64,000 nucleotides of DNA from Rhabditoides inermis (lineage: Eukaryota; Nematoda; Chromadorea; Rhabditida; Rhabditidae). A program made the position numbers and the translations under genes. The notes below the pieces were generated by a model that saw only the letters and a list, made by a program, of their open reading frames with translations, searched no databases and was not told where the DNA came from. Each line of letters begins with the position of its first letter. Positions within the stretch are counted from its first letter, which is position 1. Shown here piece after piece: positions 54,940 to 64,000 of the stretch. The stretch covers positions 1,001,501 through 1,065,500 of the forward strand of contig CAWZYM010000151.1 in assembly GCA_963966185.1 (NCBI GenBank), read 5' to 3'.

Positions 54940-55614
54940 CTAGGCCCCGGGCAGACTTTTTCGCGAAAAAAATCGCGCGAAAACTGCAATGCTTTGGCTT
55001 GCCATATCGATTTGCGAATCGCAGTGCGAATCGCTAAAAAAATTTCGGCAAAAAATTGCGAAAATAGGTGACATACTTTTTCGCGCTAAAATTTTAGCGA
55101 ATCGCGAAAATTTTCGCGGACTCCGTTTTCGCTGCGAAATGAGAGATACCAGAGATTCGCTACTTTTTCGCGAATCCATGTACGAAACTTGACTATTCTG
55201 TATATTTTTCGTTCTTTATAAATGAAAAGACACTTCATAAACATCGTGAAAGCTGTATTGATCACAATTGTTTGCAGTTATTACATACTAATCGTTGCGC
55301 ACTCGTACCACCCGATTCGCGCAAAAATTTTGGCGAATTTGAAAAAAGGCGTGCGCAAGTGACAAAACAATGTTCCTAATTATTTGTTTGGTGTTAAACA
55401 TGTCACACAACCTCTAAGAAGTAAGTTTTCAATTATAACAAAGAAAACAAATTTGTGTAATTCTCAGTGGAAACGAATATCTTCGAAATCGCCAAATTTC
55501 AGCGAAAAGATCACGAATTCGCGCGATTATGGGTAGTTTCGCGATTCTCTCAAGCTAAAAGTTTTGCGATTATTTTCGCATTTCGCTCGCGAAAAAGTCT
55601 GCCGGAGGCCCTAT
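54940..55614. mobile_element. Non-autonomous TIR transposon (MITE)
   Basis: The left end AGGCCCCGGGCAGACTTTTT and the reverse complement of the right end (GGGCCTCCGGCAGACTTTTT) share a perfect GCAGACTTTTTCGCG. TA flanks both ends and may be the target duplication. The interior (about 670 bp) is full of TTTCGCG/CGCGAAA palindromes and encodes nothing. The superfamily is not assignable by eye. Confidence 0.75.
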
Positions 55615-56476
55615 ACAACTAGTGCATACGGTACACCACAAGAGATAAGCGGTGGGCACTGTTTAGCAACGGAGAAGTCGAAGGTAGAACATCGTTTTTA
55701 AGTACGTCGATAATCGCTGCTTAGTACATATTCAGTTCGCTCCATCTCATGTCAAAGGCATCATGTGAATGAGATGTTTCGATGTTCGATCACAGTTAAA
55801 AAAAAACAAGGTTGTGAATAGTTTCCGGATGAGGCTCTGAGTTAAAAAGCTGAACACACATGGGTTTGGATCTCTCGAGATGAAAGTTTCATCATAGCAC
55901 GTGTAAAGTGGCTAGCGGATGTCACTTATAGTCTGTCTGCGCGCAGCGAGTGAGACGCGCCGGGTTTGCGCAGTTTCCGAAACTTTGTTGCATATAATCC
56001 ATATGCGAATTTGAAACTTGTAATACTTTATTGAATCACAAGGTTAGCCAAGCGCAGTTTTCATTATTCACATACAACGTATCATATCTGGAGGAGAAAA
56101 GTGAGAGAGCAAAAACGAATGAAACGTAGAAAAAGAAACATAATCTCTCAAGCCGCGAAGAGATCAAAGCAAAAAGAAAAGAGAAGAGTAACCACTGGGT
56201 ATTCCTTTTTGATTTCGTCCATCAATTTTCGCGTGCCCAATCATGTGACGCTGAAAAAAGAGAGTTATAGTCGTTTTATGAAACATGATCAATCTAATGA
56301 ATCTACAACCAATTGACTGTGTTTGATATCGCATTTTTCAAGAACGAATCAAATACAGGAGGGTAACAAACAACAGGGAAATCTCGCGTCAAAACTCACT
56401 GTCGCACTCGCATGAATCACACGAGTCGGTCAGCCTTCAGAGGGAGACTCTCTCTCTCTTTCTCTCTCTCTCTCTC

Positions 56477-56523
<47 letters not shown>

Positions 56524-56543
56524 CTCTCTCTCTCTCTCTCCAC
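55615..56543. other. 3' flank of the potassium channel gene
   Basis: Noncoding. On the minus strand AATAAA (forward TTTATT at 56027-56032) could be the channel polyA signal, about 510 nt after its stop. CT repeats lie at about 56452-56540. No other gene seen. Confidence 0.45.
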
Positions 56544-57053
56544 TCACATTAGCTTCGGTATCTCCCTCCTCCCTCCCGGATTCGGTGTAACCAGAGGAGA
56601 GACACTCGAGTTTTTCTTACTCGCTGGATTCTCAACCACCTCCATATCCATTGTGTCCACGTTCCTGCAAGGGGGCGGGATTAGAGTGGGCGGGACTAGA
56701 ATGGACGGAGTCACCTGGTCCTCTCGAGTCCTCTTCTTGGATTGATCTTCTTATTCCTCGCAGTTTCCTTCACTGGACCTCGAAGAACATACACGATATC
56801 GCCAGCCTCCAGCACCTGAAAACACGATTATTTATCTATTTATGTTGTTATAAATGTAACTATTAATTGCAGATAAAAGTGATATGTTTATTGTCAAAGC
56901 CAAAGGGAAAATTGACTTTCCTCTGGATGATGATTGAAATATATTGTATGAGAAACGTATCGAAAGTATTCTTACCAGATCGCTGCTGGGGTTGATGATG
57001 ACGTAGGAAATCATGCAGTCACGCGCATCCGACATGTTGTCAATGTCTGAAGG

Positions 57054-57095
<42 letters not shown>

Positions 57096-60000
57096 CCCCC
57101 TCTCTCTCTGTCCCTCTCTCTCTCTCCCCCCCTCCCTCCCTCACTCACTCTGTGCATTCGCCTTGATGCCCAGGTTCTTCATTCTGTTCAGCACCATGTC
57201 GTTCATCTCCTTCTTCCGATTTCCTCTCTGTGTCTCCTGATCGATCGTCTGACAACGCTCTTCCATATCCAGCGAGACCTGCAATGAAGGCAATGCCAAT
57301 CCTGTAATCCTGTTTTGTTTTCGGGAACACAGCATACACTCATACACACGTGGTCAACCACTCCAACCCTGTGGTAATCCACTGAAATTTTGAGTGTAAG
57401 TAAGTAGTCATCCACTGTTAGAGATGTGTGTGGCAGAATAACAGTTGACTGCAACTATGATCCGGAACTTGGAATGGTGAGTAGGAGTTGTTAGTAGAGT
57501 ATCCAGTGTTAGAGCTGTGAGTTCCCAGCAGTCATGTCTCGTTAGGCCAGAATCACAGTGTCACCGCAACCCTGGTACTTCTTGATGAGAAGAAGTGTGA
57601 GTAGCATCCACCGTCCACATCTCGTTAGTGCAGTGTCAGTGTGCACTCTCTTAGTCTCCCCTGTGATGCCCTCGCACTGCCTTGCTCCGAGGGTGTGGCT
57701 GACTTGGAGGGCGACTGTGAGTAGTTGTGCTGTCTGGGGATGAGTGCGTGGATGGCCCCCAGCATCGCCGGCATGATTGACACCTGCGAGGGTGGGTGCA
57801 ACAAGGGCAGAGGTGGACGGTGGAAGAAGCGGTCAGTCTCTTCGAAACACTCCAGAATACCCGAGTGCCCTCGAAACACTTCGGAATGCCTCGCTATCCC
57901 TTCGATACAACTCGGAATTGATTCCGAAGAGACTGACCGCACCTTGAAGAACGTAGATTGGGCATTCACAACGCCTCTTTGGGGTGGGGGCAACTTTTTT
58001 CATTCACGCAGTCAGTCTTATGACGGTGTAGGAAATGATTGCAAACCAACCAGGGATGACGTTCCGGTTGATATGATATGATTCAAAGTCGATGTCTCTG
58101 ACTTTATGTATAATGGAAATGGTGAGAACAAAATTTGCGCTTTTCGTAGGCATGATTGACATGATAGCGATGTGGCATATGGGGCATATGGTTGGGAACA
58201 TGTACATGGATGGTGGGTTGCGCAGGTGCTAGTTAGAAGAAAGTGAATGTGCAACATTATGTGGTATTGTTGTTTGCATGCTCTGAATTAATGTAATCTA
58301 CTAGTAATTCTTGAAGAATAGTAGATGTACATGATTGTTTGAACATTTCATCACATAGTTCAGAAAAGAGTACGTACGCCGGATTGGTAAAATAGATTCC
58401 GACTTTCTACAGTGCAAAAATGAAACGTACTTGCACATCTACCATGAATTGTATGAATAATTCATTAAATACATTTTAAAAAATAGGTGTTTAGTTTACT
58501 GACCGTATGCGCGTCCATTCTCTTTGTCCTGAATATTCCGAGTGGAATGTCGGCCACTGACGACGCGAGTTTTTGGTACAGACGACCGTAGTTCCGAATC
58601 CACAAATCGTCCTCCGTGATAACGAACTGAATAGTGAGATAGTCAGATAGTTGGAAGCACACGAAACATTGATGGTCCCTTTATTAATTATTTGAGACAC
58701 TGAAGAAACGTAGCGGATGTAACTGATTAGTTATATCGCGGGCAGTTTCTTTTTGCAACTAATTTTGCTAAAATGAAGAAGGTTTGGAGAACCGAATAAA
58801 AAACATGACCAGATCATGGTAATTTCACAAAATCCTTGCACGCACCGAGGTGAGGTATCCACTTCCGGCGGATTGATCGACTCCGAGAAGGAGACGAGTG
58901 AAGTCGACAACATAGGGCTTGATAAAGGACTGGTAGAGGAGACGGTCCACCTAGGAGGAATGGATAGAGAGAGGGGAGAGAGAGAGAGAGAGGGGAGAGA
59001 GAGCGCGCGAGAGGGGGGAGAGGGAGAGAGAGGGGAGAGAGAGGTGGGAGAGAGAGAGAACAAGGGAAGGAAGAGAGAGAAAGGGGGAGAGAGGGAGAGA
59101 GAGGGAGGAGAGAGAGAGGGAGAGAGAGGGAGGGAGAGAGAGGTAACCAACCATATTTGCGGAGAACACTCCTCCCTGTGCGAATGGCAGTCGGAACATA
59201 AATGGCATATTTGAGCCGCGCTTGCGCTCTTTCTGAAATAAAAAAATGGTTTTGCACTTAACATTTAATTATGTTATTATGTTGTAGCGATTTCATGGTG
59301 CACTGGCAATGAATATCACTCATCTTTATCTGTGATTTTGGGTCCTCACCATAACGACAACTTATTATCGGTAATCAAGTTTTGCAAAGCATATCAAAAA
59401 ACAAAATCAAAAACGTACCTTCTCGAATTTGCTCTGCTGAAGTGAGTATGGATCGTGTGGGTTGAACTGTACGAATCGCATGTTCGATGCGTGTGTCAGC
59501 TCAGTGATCATACGCAGATTCGGGAACATCCTGGAATAGATATATGTTTTACCCAGAGTATTTAGCAATGAATTTACTGGTCGAACATCGTCTATTGTTT
59601 AACTATGAAGAAGAATGAGAAGAAGAAGAAGAAGAAAAAGAAGAAGAAGGAGCACACACACACATACAGTAGTGCCTAAGATGCTAGATACATAATAGGC
59701 TAACGCCGGGGAAAGACAGGTAGGCTGACGAGGTTAGTGGCGGGAAGACGATACTTGATCGATGACCATTCCTGGACCAGTAGAGTAGCATTCTTGACGT
59801 GAAGAGCTCCAAGGCTTTCTTTGTTTTTATGCCAATTAGTATCTCTTTCTTCCACAAGAGGGTACTTCCCGCCGCCTCACTGGTTACTCGGGAAGGATTC
59901 TTGTCAATGAAAAAACATTCGGCGGCCGTATTCACCTGTGAAATACACACACACTAAAAGTAAATTGTTGTTGTTAGATACGTTTACTCAAAGTGTTTTA

Positions 60001-61840
60001 CAGTGTATCTGTTGGTTTTGACAATCGATTCTTCTACTTCTTCGTGAAGTTTAATGTACTATAAGTTTGAAAACACTATATGTTTTATCATCAGTACTTT
60101 ATCTTTGTCTGATCTGTTTCGAACAATCATCTCTTTAGTGTGGAAACCAACCTGTGAATCTTCTGCACCGTGATGATAGTGCTGCAGTCGGCAAAGTGTT
60201 CCTGAAATATGAAAAATAATCTACGACCAAACTACAAACTACAAACCTCTCCTAGCGTCGCTGCCTCTTTTACGACAACCACGTGTTCTGCCTGACACAC
60301 ACCAGCCTTGAGAAGGTTGTCGAGGCTGGAAGGAAGAGAGGGTCAGAGAGAGGGAGAGAGAGGGTAAGAGGGGGAGAGAGAGAGGGAGAGAGAGAGAGAG
60401 AGGGAGAGAGGGGGAGAGAGATATAGTCACACCCACTTGCTGATCTTGCCCTGCATCCAGTATATCTCAGGGAAGTATGATATGGCGTCGAGGAATGCTG
60501 GATTAGGAGTGGCGTTCTCCTCCAATTCGAGTAGAAGAACGATGGGATGCAACTCGTGCACCGGACGGTAGTACGCCCTGACATTCATTGCAGCTGCACG
60601 AACACATTTACAACTCATTGATGTTCCGAATCGGTAGCATATAATGTGAAGTGCTTGAAACATATGTCATCAACAAGTGGGGATAGTGGTACTCTCTGTA
60701 TAAAAATGGTAAAATGGACACCCGCTGCATGGACTATTCAAATCGGTTTCTGTTTTGCGATGTGCTTGAAACGTATACCAACATCTCATAGAACAGTCTT
60801 AGACATCGCATGTCTTAGAAAACATATGAGTAAATCACCTGAGCGGAATGATCATGTTGTACATGCCACTGCTGGTCCGGTCAGCAGCGACGATGATTGG
60901 GGGAAGGGTCCATTTGTACTCATGGGCGGCAGAGTGCGGACAGTGCTCACAGGCCTAGAAAGAGGGGGTGAGAGAGAGGGGGGAGGGGGAGAGGAGAGAG
61001 AGGGAGAGAGGTCCCATTGCTACAACCGCTGGACGAGGAGCCTTTGCCTCACATTCTTAAGGATGAAGGGAGAGAGGAAGTGAGAGAAAGAGAGAGGGGG
61101 GAAGAGAGGCAGAGAAGGAGAGAGAGAAGGAGAGAGGGGGGAGAGAGATCCTACCTGGTCGAGTTGCAGACAGCATATGTCCCTCTTCTGTCGCAGCATG
61201 TGGCAAACAGTTGGTGAAGTGCCGATATATGTTCGAACCTCAAAAGCGAATACGAATGATGAGATGTTTGTTTTTCTAGACGTGTGTTTGTTATTCTACT
61301 TGGTCACACATTGCTTCACACACTGTCTACTGGCTTTTGTGTCACACGTGAAACGTATGATATAACAGAGGGAAATCATCGATCGATTTTCATTGGTCGT
61401 TCGTTAGTTTGCTTGTGAAAAAAGTTCGGGAAAACGCTTTTGATTAGAAAACAGATGACAACAGTTATTATATTATGTACGTAGTAACCTGTGTAAACAA
61501 TGTACCATTGAGTAACCGTGCCAAACGTTTGCAAAACGTATGTATCTCTCTCCCTTACCTGCGGATACCTCCTGTGCACCCTGTTCTGTATGCACTCCTT
61601 GCCCTCCCCGCATCTCTCGCACGTCTCCTCATCTGCCGAATCCGACGACGACGAGTCCGGTTGCGCCTAAATATGCAAATGAGATGATGTCACAATCACT
61701 ACCACTTGGCAACCGACTAGGTACAATTAGCATATCACCCATTCAGAGTACTAGACATGACACGCAAACACGGCTTACCAACGCGACGATGCCCTTGGCT
61801 GTCTGTGAAAAGGGGGTGGATAGAAGGGAGACTGAGAGAC

Positions 61841-61907
<67 letters not shown>

Positions 61908-63700
61908 TTCCTTACCTCAGTGACCATAGCGATCGATGGACGCCGGCTCGACTGTGGCTGGGAGACGTTGATCAGACACACTTCGTCGTTATCCTTGCCC
62001 TGAAGATCATATGGTTTGTATTGTAAACATATTAATCTACAAAAGCAGGATATAGGTACATATATGTGAGTCATCGATTTAACACGGTAACACTGATAAA
62101 AAAGTACATGATTCCGAATTATTTGAGTGATTGAAAGATGCGGCTATAGGAGACGAATCGCATTAGATTGACAACATCCGTGCAAAGTAACGGCAGACAA
62201 CGCACCTTGCTGTTGGCGCTCCTCTTCTTTTTCTTCAGCTGCTTCTCTTTCTTCTCGTTGTCCAATTGCGGCACGTCGATGACTACATTGCCTGCAACGA
62301 TCGATTGAACCAGCGGTCGAATCGACGCGGGTCGAATGAACCGAACACGGTGTTGAGTGCGTTGCGTCTGAGTTTGAAGCTGTGGGCGTGGAAATGCCTG
62401 CGACTATGCGGGTTGTGGTTGTTTACCAGATACGCCAAGTTCGACGTGAAACCTGTTCAAAGTAAAGTAATACTGAACAGAGTGAGAACGTATAGACATA
62501 CTATGTGTCACAATATACAGGAATTATAATGTGCCACTTGATATTCTGTGTCTGGTATTACATATGTGTATATCTACTCACCAACATTGGCGATACTGGA
62601 CGCTACATTAGCCTTCTTCTGCTGGTTCTTCAAATCGCGTCTGGAATTGTGAAATTAAATCGATTGAGTTAATTGGGACAGGACATCCGAGAAAACGGTT
62701 TTGATAGAAAACATCACTGAATCTATGTATCGAATGAATCGACTGAATTGATCCATTGAACCGTGAATCGAGAAATTTGATCATCACTGACCGGAAGTCG
62801 TACAAGCTCTCCTCGTTGGTGAGACCCATGTAGTAGAGTGTATCGGATGGCTCTATGATGTGTGATATCCCTGGATTCAGTTGGATCTTCGCTCCTATTC
62901 CAGCCCGCCGAACTGCCAGAAGACCGACGCCGTAGCTGAACAAGGATATGATGGTGTATATCACTATATTTATGACGTTATATGTAGTATACACATTTTT
63001 AAATTAACTGACAACTGAACTGACATTCACATTACTTCATTATTCACATTCTAGCATTTACTACTGTTATGAAACATGAAACGTATAGCATTGATATCTT
63101 CTATTCAATTTAGTTTTTTTTAGTGGGAAGAGATGACTCCTTCCTTCTCATTGCACAATTCATCACACTCTCAGATTTACTAGTGAAATGAAACGTATAG
63201 CTTTTTTATCAGTTGGATGATATCATGATGACATATTAATAGGCGAAAGATTTTCTACAATTGTTGGAACAATAGTTTTTCTTAGTATTCTTATAGTGAC
63301 ACAGTGATGACAAGCATTACCAATATCACATACGCATCCACGAGACTTCCGAAAATCGTGCTATTTGAGGCGTTGTAGTATTGTATTTTACCGTAACCTC
63401 GCCGTGATAAATGTTATTACCTATGTGCTACTTGATTCGAGACAAACATTATGATTCTGAATTATTGTATGTATATGGGAAACGTACCTCCTATGCGCGT
63501 GGAAACTAGCGTAGGTGAAGCTCTTTCCGACGAAATCCCCGAAGAACTTGGACTCGTTGACGACGATGTCATAGATCTCATTGCCAGAGTGGAAGCCGTA
63601 CACCTTGTGCCACGGCTCAGTAGACTTCTGACCCTCTCTGAAAAGGGAGAGGGGGAGTGAGTGAGAGAGAGAGAGAAGAGTGAGAAGAGAGAGAGTGAGT

Positions 63701-63771
<71 letters not shown>

Positions 63772-63915
63772 AGCCACTGACTCTCCGCGGCTGGTGTGAA
63801 TGAGGAGCGTGATGAATGTAGAGATTCCGGGGCATATGCAGTTGTTGGAGAGGATACTGTACTTGAACTCGTCCTCACAGATCAGAACCTCTGAAAAAGA
63901 ATCTTTCTTTCCCCC

Positions 63916-63946
<31 letters not shown>

Positions 63947-64000
63947 CCTCTCTCACTCTCTTTCTCTCTTTTTCTCTCTCTCCCTCTCTCTCCTTCTCTC
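56544..64000 (-). CDS. slo-2: SLO-2 / KCNT-type potassium channel, C-terminal part
   Basis: 21 exons in the window, 5' to 3': 63890-63782, 63637-63488, 62935-62792, 62640-62582, 62291-62208, 61999-61916, 61802-61779, 61666-61559, 61238-61155, 60954-60839, 60593-60437, 60325-60247, 60201-60152, 59530-59419, 59232-59152, 58950-58846, 58626-58504, 57278-57149, 57046-56976, 56815-56715, 56664-56544; about 697 residues. Family landmarks in order: [38 protein letters not shown] then [17 protein letters not shown] (RCK1), YIGTSP..CHML...[43 protein letters not shown] (RCK2), [28 protein letters not shown] and [17 protein letters not shown]. These match KCNT1/KCNT2 and nematode SLO-2. The RCK gating ring senses ions (Na+ in vertebrates; Ca2+/Cl- in the worm channel). 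The RCK1-RCK2 linker carries KKKKR and [15 protein letters not shown] insertions. Voltage-sensor and pore exons lie past 64000. The TGA at 56544 is overlapped by a good donor (AAT|gtgagtgg), so a further exon is possible. Confidence 0.93.
57829..57953. repeat. Long hairpin in a SLO-2 intron
   Basis: GCGGTCAGTCTCTTCG (about 57830-57845) pairs with CGAAGAGACTGACCGC about 90 bp further on. Further pairing (CCGAGT with ACTCGG) lies inside. It could be a small foldback element or a structured RNA. Confidence 0.65.
59684..59936 (-). other. Unassigned open frame inside a SLO-2 intron
   Basis: Between two exons that join perfectly (60201-60152 and 59530-59419), the minus strand holds an open frame preceded by an acceptor-like TTTCACAG. 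It reads [20 protein letters not shown] and on to a stop at 59684. It is absent from the channel family at this point. It could be an alternative terminal exon or, more likely, a fragment of a mobile element. I do not recognise it. Confidence 0.3.
61843..61901. repeat. (GA)n microsatellite in a SLO-2 intron
   Basis: About 28 GA units between exons 61802-61779 and 61999-61916. On the sense (minus) strand it is a (CT)n pyrimidine tract. Confidence 0.9.
63662..63770. repeat. (GA)n microsatellite in a SLO-2 intron
   Basis: Fills nearly the entire intron between exons 63890-63782 and 63637-63488. It reads as (CT)n on the sense strand. Confidence 0.9.
63903..64000. repeat. (CT)n-rich tract at the window edge
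   Basis: CT-rich low-complexity DNA in the next upstream SLO-2 intron, running off the window. Confidence 0.85.

Overview
The window looks like nuclear DNA of a nematode. Genes have many short exons with GT-AG introns, and the gene set points the same way: a transthyretin-like (TTL) secreted protein, an SRSX-type serpentine receptor, a thaumatin-like protein, a Crumbs homologue with the ERLI tail, and a SLO-2/KCNT-type potassium channel. No species can be named from the sequence. The DNA is extremely rich in (GA/CT)n microsatellites and holds several mobile elements.

Layout. 1-361 (-): end of an unrecognised Ser/Arg-rich gene. 1622-4432 (+): complete TTL gene with a transposon-like element in intron 4. 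4830-5025 (-): short frames, perhaps a LINE remnant. 5570-19502 (-): RasGAP of the GAP1 type (C2-C2-RasGAP-PH) with a long disordered N-terminus, 38 exons, 1164 codons. 20836-21084 (+): tiny Gly-rich gene with TATA box and polyA signal. 21.7-26.65 kb: degenerate Penelope-like retroelement, split by a 2.9 kb element that carries a 2 kb GA-rich satellite. 27.12-27.72 kb (-): inverted, broken duplicate of three Crumbs exons. 29628-48001 (+): Crumbs homologue, 52 exons, about 1717 codons. 49234-50452 (+): SRSX-like receptor, probably frameshifted. 50508-51668 (+): thaumatin-like gene lacking its N-terminal strands. 52.8-54.2 kb (+): decayed receptor exons. 54.94-55.61 kb: TIR element (MITE). 56544-64000 (-): SLO-2 channel from within the RCK1 region to the C-terminus; the membrane domain lies beyond the window.

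The exon models of the three large genes were built by joining splice sites by eye. The RasGAP and Crumbs models both sum to an exact multiple of three with the expected domain order, which supports them. The genes do not form an operon or a common pathway. The most interesting material is non-genic: (i) two copies of a composite element with a GC-rich terminal hairpin and long right-hand inverted repeat, possibly Helitron/Helentron-like; (ii) a Crumbs EGF exon copied 13 kb away in inverted orientation with one mismatch in 153 bp while its neighbours have decayed; (iii) an over-represented 8-mer, TACGTTTC/GAAACGTA, in introns; (iv) families of tRNA-derived SINE-like sequences. I saw no obviously new defence or metabolic system.
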